Below, one piece after another: positions 1-6,443 of a stretch of 15,314 bases of DNA. The DNA is from JBBQNJ01 sp038329845. Its GTDB lineage: Bacteria; Planctomycetota; Phycisphaerae; Tepidisphaerales; Tepidisphaeraceae. How positions within the stretch are numbered: the first letter of the stretch is position 1; every line of letters starts with the position of its first letter. Made by a program: the position numbers and the translations under genes. The notes under the pieces are model-generated. The model made no database searches, was not told the DNA's origin, and was given only the letters and a program-made list of their open reading frames with translations. The stretch spans positions 1-15,314 of the forward strand of contig JBBQNJ010000096.1 in NCBI GenBank assembly GCA_038329845.1, read 5' to 3'.

Positions 1-477
1 GGGAACGTCGAGTGCGTAGATGCGTGTCGGTACTTCGCGGCTTTGCTGATCGGAGTGATTGAGGGACGTTCGAAGAAGGAAGTATTGAGCCCCGCATACA
101 CTCCGGTGGATGGACTGTGGATCACCTCGCCCTTGACCGCGAAGGTCGCTGCTGTCGCCGCCGGTTCATACCATTCCAAGAAGCCGCCAGCTATTCGAGG
201 GACGGGTTATGTCGTCGAGTGCCTTGAGGCGGCCCTCTGGGCGTTTGCCACAACCAACGACTTTGAGTCGGCGATCCTGGCAGCGGTCAATCTGGGCGAC
301 GACGCGGACACAACGGCCGCTGTATGCGGGCAACTCGCAGGGGCCTTCTACGGCGTCAAGGCCATCCCGCAGCATTGGCGTGAGAAGTTGGCAAAGCGCG
401 AGATGATCATGAACTTAGCGACGGCGCTAAAAGACATGGGACACCGCCTCTCCGACGAACGAAGCGATGAACGATGA
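1..477 (+). CDS. ADP-ribosylglycohydrolase family protein (C-terminal part; 5' end outside window)
   Basis: The frame is open from base 1 (Gly-Asn-Val-Glu-Cys-Val-Asp-Ala-Cys...), so the gene begins before the window; the first ATG at 43 is probably internal. The visible 158 residues match the C-terminal half of the DraG/ARH3-type fold. They show a Gly-x-Gly-Tyr-Val-Val stretch, LEAALWAF, and the metal-binding signature NLGDDADTTAAVCGQLAGA, whose Asp residues bind the Mg pair in this family. These enzymes remove ADP-ribose from proteins, nucleic acids or small molecules. The metal motif is complete, so the enzyme is probably active if the missing half is normal. Its TGA overlaps the ATG of the next gene (ATGA at 474-477), so it is co-transcribed with a nuclease-like protein. 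Family is secure; substrate is unknown. Confidence 0.9.
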   Translation, partial: GNVECVDACRYFAALLIGVIEGRSKKEVLSPAYTPVDGLWITSPLTAKVAAVAAGSYHSKKPPAIRGTGYVVECLEAALWAFATTNDFESAILAAVNLGDDADTTAAVCGQLAGAFYGVKAIPQHWREKLAKREMIMNLATALKDMGHRLSDERSDER

Positions 478-1124
478 TAGACCGCACCGCTAATCATAGT
501 CATGAAGACCTTGACAGCTTTTTCGCAGGGTATGGAGAACTCCACGAGTGCGAAGACTTTTTTGACAAGTACCGCGCTCTTGTCCTGCCGAGCGGGCGTC
601 TCCCGACGCAGAACTTCCTTGTCGGCAGCACGCTGCTTCGTGAGCGGGAAGTGAACTGGTGTCAAGTGCTTAGCTGGCTTTTGGATGCCCGAGCATGCCC
701 TAGGCTGGCAGGAACGTTCGTGCGACGTCTGTGCAAAAAGTGGACCAAGGCTGACCTCCGTCCTGATGAGGTGCTCGAAGTCCGCCGCGAGGAACGATCC
801 GGCGACGATCGCTTTGACATAACACTTCGCAGCCGCCGTCACCAGATCGTGATTGAAGCGAAAGTGAATGCGATCTACGACGAACATCAGCACGAACGTT
901 ACGACGCGAAGTTGGAGCAGCATGGATGCGGTCTTTACCTTACACGAGGCACACTCGACGTCTCTAAATGGGATAAGCGGTGGAGGAACTGCACATGGGA
1001 ACAGGTCGCGCGGGTACTTGATGAATGTCTGGAAGAATCGTGTCCGCCGGAAGGATTCGACGAGCAACGCTGGAGTGTTATCGCGAGGGATTTCACTGAT
1101 TTTATCCTTAAAGGGCGTGTATGA
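474..1124 (+). CDS. PD-(D/E)XK nuclease superfamily protein (PDDEXK_4-like)
   Basis: A 216-residue soluble protein. The N-terminal half (about residues 45-75, NFLVGSTLL followed by REVNWCQVLSWLLDA) looks like the helical part of the PDDEXK_4 type, in which an RE-N-x-x-x-LxWLLD pattern is typical. The catalytic core follows at about residues 100-135: Glu in VLEVRREE, then DRFDITL, then IVIEAKV. That gives the E...D...ExK arrangement expected of this fold, so the metal-binding and catalytic residues appear present. The usual role is DNA cleavage, but some members are inactive. It starts in the ATGA overlap with the ADP-ribosylglycohydrolase and ends in another ATGA with the 442-residue protein, implying translational coupling. 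No DNA-binding domain is visible. Superfamily is fairly sure; subfamily and activity are inferred. Confidence 0.8.
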   Translation: MIDRTANHSHEDLDSFFAGYGELHECEDFFDKYRALVLPSGRLPTQNFLVGSTLLREREVNWCQVLSWLLDARACPRLAGTFVRRLCKKWTKADLRPDEVLEVRREERSGDDRFDITLRSRRHQIVIEAKVNAIYDEHQHERYDAKLEQHGCGLYLTRGTLDVSKWDKRWRNCTWEQVARVLDECLEESCPPEGFDEQRWSVIARDFTDFILKGRV

Positions 1125-2449
1125 CGCAGTTGTTCAATGCTGAAGAGCGTGCCGTCGTTCGCAACCTTGACCTGCTACAGAAAGCTACAGGGTTATTCAT
1201 ACGCGCGGGAATGGCAGGAGCCATAGAAACCCGGTTGCGCGTGTGCGTTGGCCGACATGCGCGGAAAATGGGCCTTCGCATGGTTGAAGGCTTTGATAAA
1301 GATGAGGGGACCAACGGGGAACCCTCTGTCGAGGCTGAGGAAATCTCCTGGCCGTACATTTGGATGAGAGCGGTTTGGCAGGGGCGGTCGCAGTCAAAAT
1401 GGACGGCACCCCAGCTGTCGTTCTCTGTTAGGGCGGATGTCTATAAACTGCGTTCGCCTTCCGATTCCGCAATTGAAATTGCGCTTTGGTACCCTCCCCT
1501 GGGCCAGGCAATTGGGGATCAGAAGCAACGAGATCGGCTAGCTGATCAATATCACTTCCTTCCTGACGCTGAGCGTTGGAGCAGGAAGTTGGGCGGGGCG
1601 CTGCGGTTCGTTCCCAGAGATGTCGGCCAACTCTCCATGGACACGAACGCTTTGCTGAGGGGCCGAACGCCACCTTCTCTCAAGGAGGTATGCCCGGCAT
1701 TGGCATCAGTCTTCGACGAGTATCTGCGGATTTGCGAGTGCTTCGAGGAGCTGGAGCACGCGGAGGGCCTGAAACTACGTTCTCCTCGCCGAGCTGTAGC
1801 CGTTTCTGAAGTATGCGCGCCGCCGAGGTGGGAACGCTCGCCCGAGACCGAGTATCTCCGTCACAACAATTCTTCGCTGCTGCAGGCGGCGTATCTGTAC
1901 GAGGGGGACTTGCCAGAGCGAAAGGGCATCCGTGACCGAATAAAAGAGTTCCTTTGCCAGGCCATCCAGAGGAAGTGTTCGGATGCACGTCTGCGAGTTA
2001 CCAAGGGAACCATTTTCAAGGACATGCCAAGGGATTCGGACTTCAAACCGCGATGGGCTCTGTATGATGACAATCTTTCGATTGCGATTATTTGCCACTG
2101 CGTGCCATCGACGACCGAAACCACAACGGTCCGTCTTGAGGTAAGGGTTTATGTGAACTCGATTGTCGCAGGCCGAAAGAAGCGATCGTTGGAACCTTTC
2201 AGGAGCGCGTGGAACGAATCGCGCGCAGCAGTGATGTTTGAGCCGTGTGGCGACGTTCGTTGGAAACTCAAGAATGCAAAAATGTCCCACCGCTTCTGGG
2301 GATATTGGACTGAGCTCGATGTGGATCTGCAGGCCTTGTCCGAGGGGACGCTGAAGGCCATTGCCTGCATCGAGAAGGTGCTAAGTGCAGTCATCGACGC
2401 TTCGAATTTGTACAAGAACAAATCGAGAAGACGGGTACGCAAAAAATGA
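1121..2449 (+). CDS. Hypothetical protein of the ADP-ribosylglycohydrolase/nuclease cluster
   Basis: A 442-residue protein that I do not recognise. It starts in the ATGA shared with the nuclease gene, which fixes the start. It has no signal peptide or membrane segment. The composition is soluble and charged, with Trp-rich stretches (ISWPYIWMRAVW near 75-86; SHRFWGYWTELDVD near 395-410) and a basic C-terminal tail (KNKSRRRVRKK). Two halves can be imagined: 1-170, with alternating hydrophobic segments such as LSFSVRADVYKL and AIEIALWYPPLG, and 250-430, with SIAIICHCV and VRLEVRVYVNSIVAG strands. Both look alpha/beta, but no catalytic signature stands out. Position between a nuclease and a protease suggests an effector, sensor or adaptor; this is context only. 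Confidence 0.8.
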   Translation: MTQLFNAEERAVVRNLDLLQKATGLFIRAGMAGAIETRLRVCVGRHARKMGLRMVEGFDKDEGTNGEPSVEAEEISWPYIWMRAVWQGRSQSKWTAPQLSFSVRADVYKLRSPSDSAIEIALWYPPLGQAIGDQKQRDRLADQYHFLPDAERWSRKLGGALRFVPRDVGQLSMDTNALLRGRTPPSLKEVCPALASVFDEYLRICECFEELEHAEGLKLRSPRRAVAVSEVCAPPRWERSPETEYLRHNNSSLLQAAYLYEGDLPERKGIRDRIKEFLCQAIQRKCSDARLRVTKGTIFKDMPRDSDFKPRWALYDDNLSIAIICHCVPSTTETTTVRLEVRVYVNSIVAGRKKRSLEPFRSAWNESRAAVMFEPCGDVRWKLKNAKMSHRFWGYWTELDVDLQALSEGTLKAIACIEKVLSAVIDASNLYKNKSRRRVRKK

Positions 2450-2468
2450 TGTTTCTGGAGCGACTGGG

Positions 2469-2993
2469 TTGATCCAACGATCTGGCAAACCATCTTCCGC
2501 CGAACTACACCGGCTGTACTTGCACGAGGCGGGTCACGCAGTGGCAGCACGTTTGTTGCACCGGCGGTTTCTGTGGGTTCGGGTAAACGGACAACGGGGA
2601 TTTGGGCTCTTGCGTTGCGCGCAGCATCCTCGCCTTGATATCCGAAGCGCCAGCAATCGGGCGAGAACACGACGCTACATTGAACGCGAGGTTGTCATCG
2701 CCTGGTGCGGCTTGGTTGCCGAGGAAATGGGCACCGGCCAGCGAAGGCTGGTCGGGTTGGAGGGCGATGCCGAGATGATCGATGCATTGCTTCGACGAAT
2801 CGAGCGTGACAAGCCGCGCCGCACCGAGATTGGACGCCAACTGCTCCAAGACGCCGTAGCGATTATGGACCGCGCTTGGCCCGCCGTGCTGGCAGTAACA
2901 GAAGCCCTTCGACGCGAGACGAAACTGAGTGCAAGCCGGGTGCGGGCCATCGTGAGTTCAGCCAAGTTCGAGGACCGCCGTTCGGGGGCCTGA
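2469..2993 (+). CDS. Stand-alone FtsH/M41-like zinc metalloprotease domain protein
   Basis: I chose the TTG at 2469 because GGAG (2457-2460) lies 8 nt upstream and the start then sits 19 nt after the previous stop. The in-frame ATG at 2385 would overlap the upstream gene by 65 nt and add an unlike N-terminus. From TTG the protein is 174 residues. HEAGH at 19-23 inside LYLHEAGHAVAARLL is the zincin motif of peptidase family M41. CGLVAEEMGTG at 80-90 resembles the GGRAAEE segment of FtsH, and Asp100 in LEGDAEMI sits where FtsH has its third zinc ligand. There is no AAA+ ATPase and no membrane helix, so it is only the protease domain. Family similarity is good; the target is unknown. Confidence 0.8.
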   Translation: MIQRSGKPSSAELHRLYLHEAGHAVAARLLHRRFLWVRVNGQRGFGLLRCAQHPRLDIRSASNRARTRRYIEREVVIAWCGLVAEEMGTGQRRLVGLEGDAEMIDALLRRIERDKPRRTEIGRQLLQDAVAIMDRAWPAVLAVTEALRRETKLSASRVRAIVSSAKFEDRRSGA

Positions 2994-3061
2994 TCGTCTT
3001 TTGACTGTTAACCAATTGGGGTGTGTTAACGAGAGAGCGCGAGATTTTGAGAGGCACTTTC

Positions 3062-3103
3062 CGGGGCACCGAGCGCAACCCGGCAGGTTGCGCTCGCACC
3101 CCG
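3062..3103. terminator. Bidirectional hairpin between convergent genes
   Basis: A perfect 10-bp stem (GAGCGCAACC at 3071-3080 with GGTTGCGCTC at 3086-3095, loop CGGCA) is extended outward by CGGGG (3062-3066) pairing with CCCCG (3099-3103). No T tract follows on either side. It lies between the end of the four-gene + cluster (2993) and the end of the - strand secreted-protein gene (3175), where a two-way terminator would be useful. The structure is certain on paper; the terminator role is inferred. Confidence 0.6.
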
Positions 3104-3174
3104 AACGTCACGGATACGGACCGAGCGCGCGGGCGGCGGCGGGGGAATCGCCGTAAGCCTTGCGGGGTCGCGGG

Positions 3175-3543
3175 TTAGGGCGACAGCGGCGCGGGGGCGT
3201 CGAGGGTGATCGTGCCGGAATTGGAGATGGAATTGAACGCATAGGCACCGCTGCCGGACATCTGCAGCTTCAGTTCGGCGGTGGCGGTCTGGATCGTCAG
3301 ATCTCCGATCGAGAGGGGAAAGTAGGAGGTGACGGCGTAGGTTCCGGCAGCGTCGAGGATGGCATTCTCCGCGGCGGCGTCGGGCACGTCGGTGTTGGAC
3401 CACTTGGATGCATCGGTCCAGATTCCGCCGGCGGAATCGATCCAGTGGGCATCACTGGCCCAGAGCGAACCTGCGGATAACGCGGCACATGCCGCAATGA
3501 TAAGAGCCTGTTTACGACCTGTTCGACGCGTTGTCACTGCCAC
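3175..3543 (-). CDS. Short secreted protein resembling the N-terminus of planctomycete surface proteins
   Basis: 122 residues from a GTG start at 3541-3543, chosen because AAGGGAGGT (complement of 3549-3557) lies 5 nt upstream. Residues 1-29 are a classical Sec signal peptide: basic TTRRTGRK, then hydrophobic ALIIAACAALSAG, with likely cleavage after SLWAS or nearby. The mature part opens with HWIDSAGGIWTDASKWS and a VPDAAAENAILDAAG turn, then beta-rich repeats. In planctomycetes such openings usually head long beta-helix proteins with dockerin or PEP-CTERM ends. Here the reading frame stops after LDAPAPLSP with no anchor, so it is either a small exported protein or a truncated remnant. The upstream region carries an inverted repeat and a 12-G run (separate entries). 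Confidence 0.7.
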   Translation of the reverse strand: MAVTTRRTGRKQALIIAACAALSAGSLWASDAHWIDSAGGIWTDASKWSNTDVPDAAAENAILDAAGTYAVTSYFPLSIGDLTIQTATAELKLQMSGSGAYAFNSISNSGTITLDAPAPLSP

Positions 3544-3591
3544 AAAGCACCTCCCTTGTATGAATTGTGTCGGGATGGTAGCAAAGTCGCC

Positions 3592-3611
3592 TAGGGTTAC
3601 GCAATCCCCTA
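3592..3611. promoter_or_regulatory. Inverted repeat TAGGG-N10-CCCTA, possible operator
   Basis: TAGGG at 3592-3596 and CCCTA at 3607-3611 are exact inverted copies spaced by 10 nt, one helical turn centre to centre plus a half-site. The element lies 49-68 nt upstream of the GTG start of the secreted-protein gene, a usual operator or activator position. CCCCT (3606-3610) could alternatively form a small hairpin with AGGGG (3615-3619). No regulator is encoded nearby. Operator function is inferred from symmetry and position. Confidence 0.4.
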
Positions 3612-3615
3612 AACA

Positions 3616-3627
3616 GGGGGGGGGGGG
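3616..3627. repeat. 12-nt G homopolymer (poly-C on the gene's strand)
   Basis: Twelve consecutive G at 3616-3627, lying 73 nt upstream of the - strand secreted-protein start and directly beyond the TAGGG/CCCTA inverted repeat. Runs this long are prone to slippage and in other bacteria serve as phase-variable promoter spacers for surface proteins. The length could also be a sequencing artefact. Confidence 0.9.
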
Positions 3628-3720
3628 CGATTTCCGATGTTCGTACTGCGTCGCCGAGAGATCACGGGATTTCTTCGTGGCGACGTGGCATAAAAGGCGT
3701 GAGTTACCGGGCGGCTTGAA

Positions 3721-4137
3721 TCACAATGGGTCGGTGTCGCACAGGCGATCGACCTTGCGGGACGCGGGTGTGATCTCGAAGGCGGTCGGATTCTTGACCC
3801 ATCTCACCCCGTCCACGACTTTCGGCCAGATCGTCAAGAGTTTTACGGCCTGCTCGTGAAAGGTCAGGTGGTGAAAGCCTGCCCGGAGAAAAATGATCGT
3901 CAAGCCGCTTCGAGCCAAGGCGTGTCGCTCGATTGGATCGCGGCGCATCCTCTGATCGGCGGTGGTCAACACGGGCTTGGGATCGTCGGATGCAATGCAT
4001 CGAATCCACTCTACATCGGGAGTGGTCGGCGAGAAGCGTCCGTCATCGTCGAGGTGGGCGATGGTGCTATCGCGGTCGTAAGCGTTGAGCATTCGAGCCA
4101 GGTGAACGGCGACGCGCCGATCGAAGAAGAAATTCAG
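3721..4137 (-). CDS. PIN-like toxin of a VapBC45-type toxin-antitoxin pair (CTG start inferred)
   Basis: The recognisable protein is 138 residues if it begins at CTG (complement of 4135-4137), which overlaps the antitoxin's TGA as CTGA. AGGA (complement of 4145-4148) lies 7 nt upstream. The next in-frame ATG (4090-4092) would remove the first strand LNFFFDRRVAVHLAR, whose Asp is the expected first acidic residue of the PIN-like active site, so the CTG start fits better. Further features are PDVEWI, the VLTTADQRM strand with a conserved Asp, an IERHALARSGLTIIFL segment and a helical C-terminus. PIN-like proteins are Mg-dependent RNases. Either the gene uses a rare CTG start or an original ATG has mutated; expression would be weak. 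Family assignment is fairly good; activity is unknown. Confidence 0.72.
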   Translation of the reverse strand: MNFFFDRRVAVHLARMLNAYDRDSTIAHLDDDGRFSPTTPDVEWIRCIASDDPKPVLTTADQRMRRDPIERHALARSGLTIIFLRAGFHHLTFHEQAVKLLTIWPKVVDGVRWVKNPTAFEITPASRKVDRLCDTDPL

Positions 4138-4811
4138 GCCGTTGTCCTGAAATACCGACCTTCAAAACGGACCGCGGACTCGACATCGGCCGGTGTGACC
4201 CCGTACCAGTCGGCCACTCGGACTGCGCTGCGGCCATTGGCGTCGAAGGATGCGGCCAACACCGACGTAGACATCGCGCACGCGGCGACGATCGGCTTGC
4301 CCAGTGCGCGGGCGGGATCGACGATCACGCCGTCGCTGATATTCCACTGCCGCGCCAGGCGACTGCCGCGACCATAGATCACCCGTTCGAGGTAGGGCAA
4401 CAGGATTTGGGGGATCGCATGTTGGCGGCTGACGATTTCGATCAACTCCGAGTCGCTCTGCGATTGTCTCTTTAGAAAAATGAACAGTTTGTGTCCATCG
4501 GTCCGCAAATCCTGGTGACTGAAGGGATGAGCCGTGTCCAGATATCGCCGCAACGCGGCGTAGGCCTTGCGGACACTCGGGAGTGAAATGCCCAGGTTCC
4601 GCATGTGACCGGCGACGAGGACCTCGATCAGGTCGAGAAAGCTGATGATCCCCTGATCGCCATAGTCGCTCTGAAAGACTTGCTTGCCATTGCGCGACGG
4701 TGCGGCACCGGCCCGATCTTCGAATCACGCGCGCACCCGCAGCTGACGAAGGTCGGTTAGCAGCGCGGCCTCCGCATACGTGTACAAGCCATGGCCAAGC
4801 GGCTCGGTCAT
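4134..4811 (-). pseudogene. VapB45-like/DUF433 antitoxin interrupted by an in-frame TGA
   Basis: One continuous reading frame runs from ATG (4809-4811), preceded by a strong GGAGGTG (complement of 4817-4823) 5 nt away, to TGA at 4134. It is broken once, by TGA at 4725-4727 (codon 29). The first 28 residues (MTEPLGHGLYTYAEAALL...) match the usual N-terminus of these antitoxins. After the stop the same frame continues with FEDRAGAAPSRNGKQVFQ, FLDLIEVLVAG, LGISLPSVRKAY and AHPFSHQDLRTDG. It ends with the DUF433 helix-turn-helix VADWYGVTPADVESAVRFE. The expected residue at the stop is Trp (RVRA-W-F), so a TGG-to-TGA change is the simplest cause. The C-terminal part could still be made from the ATG at 4602-4604 (156 residues), but I see no good ribosome site there. 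It overlaps the toxin gene. Confidence 0.8.
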
Positions 4812-5040
4812 CAATGCACCTCCATCCACGAGCGATTTTACACGACACCATGTCCGGGTTCCACCGGCGCGTCCAATGCTTGCGACCGGACTTGCACGCG
4901 AGAGTTCGGTCAAGTCGCCGCGACTTGATTCACGATCTGGCCGCTCACCGCCGAGAGCAAACTTCCCGTCATTATCACCGTTTTTTTTCTTCGGGTCCAT
5001 TCCACGAAGAGGGATTTCGGATGTATGATTCATTGACGCC
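4812..5040. promoter_or_regulatory. Divergent intergenic region between the toxin-antitoxin pair and the 276-residue protein
   Basis: 229 nt that must hold promoters for both directions. On the - strand, TGTAAAAT (complement of about 4836-4843) sits just upstream of the antitoxin ribosome site and could be an extended -10, but no matching -35 is convincing. A run of eight T lies at 4981-4988 on the + strand. No operator symmetry is obvious. Confidence 0.3.
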
Positions 5041-5871
5041 ATGAATGATCAGCACCCAGATAATGTGACTTCTGAACTCCAGGACCCTCGGCCGCGGGAG
5101 CGCGGGCAGATTCCCGCGTGGATCAGCGCGGTGATTGTGTTGCTGTGCATCGCCGGTGGGGTGGCGTTTCTGGTCTGGCAAATGCGGGGGGGCGGTTCGG
5201 TGACCGAGACGGTGATGTTGTCCAATCCGGTCGATGCCGGGGCGTCGGCGCGGGCCGAGCGGGCGGCGAGGCCGGAGCGACGGACGGACGGGCAGCGAAA
5301 CGCCGGTCGGCGGGGAGTGTTGGTCGATGCCGCAGCGCCGGACGGGGTGCATGCGGGTCCGCGACAGTCGATGGTCGTCAAGAGCGGCAAGACGGCGATC
5401 CAGGTCAGCCAGAACAACGGCGAGCCGGTCTTTTACGGGTATTATTTCAACCTGCCGACACCGGCGGGTTCGACGGAGCTGATGCAGATTCGCGGGGCCG
5501 TGCTGAACGATCCCACCTGGGCCAAAACGCTGGGGGTAAGCTCGGCGCAGTTGGAGAAGCTGCGCGGGGCGTCGCGCGGGCCGGGGATGGTTCTGGACGA
5601 TGCCGACGTCTCGCGGTTGCGCGAGTTGTGGAAGGCCTGGGACTTGGCGACGGACAAGTCCGGCGCGGAAAAGGCGATAGTGGCGGCGGTGGCGGAGGTC
5701 GGTGAGAAAAACCGGGGGGCCACGCAGCAGGCGATGGAGGAGCGAATCGCCGCGATCCGAGCGGTCTTCACGCCGGAGCAGTTGGCGAAATATCGATCGA
5801 GCGGTGCCGACACGGCCAAGCCGGCGACCCGCCCATCCGCCAAGACCCCCCCGAGCCGTCCTACGCCTTGA
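5041..5871 (+). CDS. Single-pass membrane-anchored protein of unknown function with a Spy/CpxP-like C-terminal pattern
   Basis: 276 residues. A short polar N-terminus (1-25) is followed by one membrane helix (about 26-47, ISAVIVLLCIAGGVAFLVW), so the rest probably faces the periplasm. Residues 50-110 are a low-complexity Ala/Arg linker. From about 115 there is a beta segment (SGKTAIQVSQNN, EPVFYGYYFNLP) and then a helical part: LGVSSAQLEKLRG, LDDADVSRLRELWKAW, and a final FTPEQLAKYR. The spacing of 'LGVSxxQ' and 'TPEQ' recalls LTxxQ periplasmic proteins (Spy/CpxP), but the match is loose. The tail is Pro/Thr-rich. No strong ribosome site precedes the ATG. The gene stands alone, and a repeat array starts just after its stop. 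Coding status is likely; function unknown. Confidence 0.65.
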   Translation: MNDQHPDNVTSELQDPRPRERGQIPAWISAVIVLLCIAGGVAFLVWQMRGGGSVTETVMLSNPVDAGASARAERAARPERRTDGQRNAGRRGVLVDAAAPDGVHAGPRQSMVVKSGKTAIQVSQNNGEPVFYGYYFNLPTPAGSTELMQIRGAVLNDPTWAKTLGVSSAQLEKLRGASRGPGMVLDDADVSRLRELWKAWDLATDKSGAEKAIVAAVAEVGEKNRGATQQAMEERIAAIRAVFTPEQLAKYRSSGADTAKPATRPSAKTPPSRPTP

Positions 5872-5927
5872 ACCGGCAATCTCTTGCAACCCGCTCGCGG
5901 GGATGGACGGGTCGCCGGCTGCGCCCT

Positions 5928-6187
5928 GACCGTGGATCTCTCGCAACCTGCTCGACGCAGCGAGTGTGAATCTCTCCCAACCTGCTCGATGCCCCGACCG
6001 TGGACCTCTCACAACGCGCTCTGCGACCTGACCGTGGATCTCTCGCAACCCGCTCGACGCAGCGAGTGTGAATCTCTCCCAACCTGCTCGATGCCCCGAC
6101 CGTGGACCTCTCACAACGCGCTCTGCGCCCTGACTGTGAATCTCTCACAACCCGCTCCGCGGGGCCCGACCGTGGACCTCTCGCAAC
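5928..6187. repeat. Higher-order tandem repeat: 102-bp unit made of three ~34-bp subunits
   Basis: Two nearly identical 102-bp units (5928-6029 and 6030-6131) are followed by a degenerate partial third (6132-6187). Each unit holds three related subunits sharing the core GTG(G/A)A(T/C)CTCTC(G/C/A)CAAC(C/G)(T/C)GCTC. Core copies begin near 5933, 5965, 6000, 6035, 6067, 6102, 6137 and 6172, and a worn copy sits near 5879. The array begins within 60 nt of the stop of the membrane-anchored protein and ends about 250 nt before the ABC ATPase gene. Both strands stay open across it in some frames, because 102 is a multiple of three, but no protein family is visible. Confidence 0.9.
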
Positions 6188-6443
6188 GACGCAACGAGGG
6201 ATTTTTGAATCCAGAGCGTCGGGCCGGGGCAGGCGAACTGCCAGAATATTTCCGACGAGCCATCCACACCCACACCGACGATCGACTCATCCTGGCAAGC
6301 AATTGACCGATGACGGGCGGTCTGCGGGGGAATGCCTGAATGTCCTCCATCGCCTTTCGTTGCGCCGTTGCGACGTTGCGAGAGAAGTTCCCTTCCGATC
6401 AAGGGTGCGTGAATCGCCGCTTCGGTGATATCCTCCGAGCGGC
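6188..6443. other. Intergenic region upstream of the ABC ATPase
   Basis: 256 nt without a convincing gene. It contains an inverted copy of the repeat core (GTTGCGAGAG at 6375-6384), which could pair with the array upstream if both are on one transcript. No clear promoter or terminator is seen. Confidence 0.4.

Noticed and set aside
348..1067. 239-codon open frame on the - strand
   Set aside because: It lies opposite the nuclease-like gene, has no family likeness, and the + strand frame has clear motifs and overlapping starts.
3160..3480. 106-codon Gly-rich + strand frame
   Set aside because: It is antisense to the secreted-protein gene, which has a strong ribosome site and a signal peptide; the Gly-rich frame is compositional.
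4725..4727. TGA read as Trp or selenocysteine
   Set aside because: TGA ends most other genes here, no selenocysteine element is evident after it, and the neighbouring toxin also looks damaged. A nonsense mutation is simpler.
4162..4851. 229-codon - strand frame across the antitoxin
   Set aside because: It is a shadow frame: the neighbouring frame carries the antitoxin motifs on both sides of the TGA.
4975..6114. 379-codon - strand frame through the repeat array
   Set aside because: It is kept open by GC-rich codons and a 102-bp repeat divisible by three. It runs opposite the 276-residue gene and has only repeat-derived, Arg-rich sequence.
5928..6187. CRISPR array
   Set aside because: The intervals between cores are short and themselves repeated every 102 bp, so there are no unique spacers; no cas genes are present.
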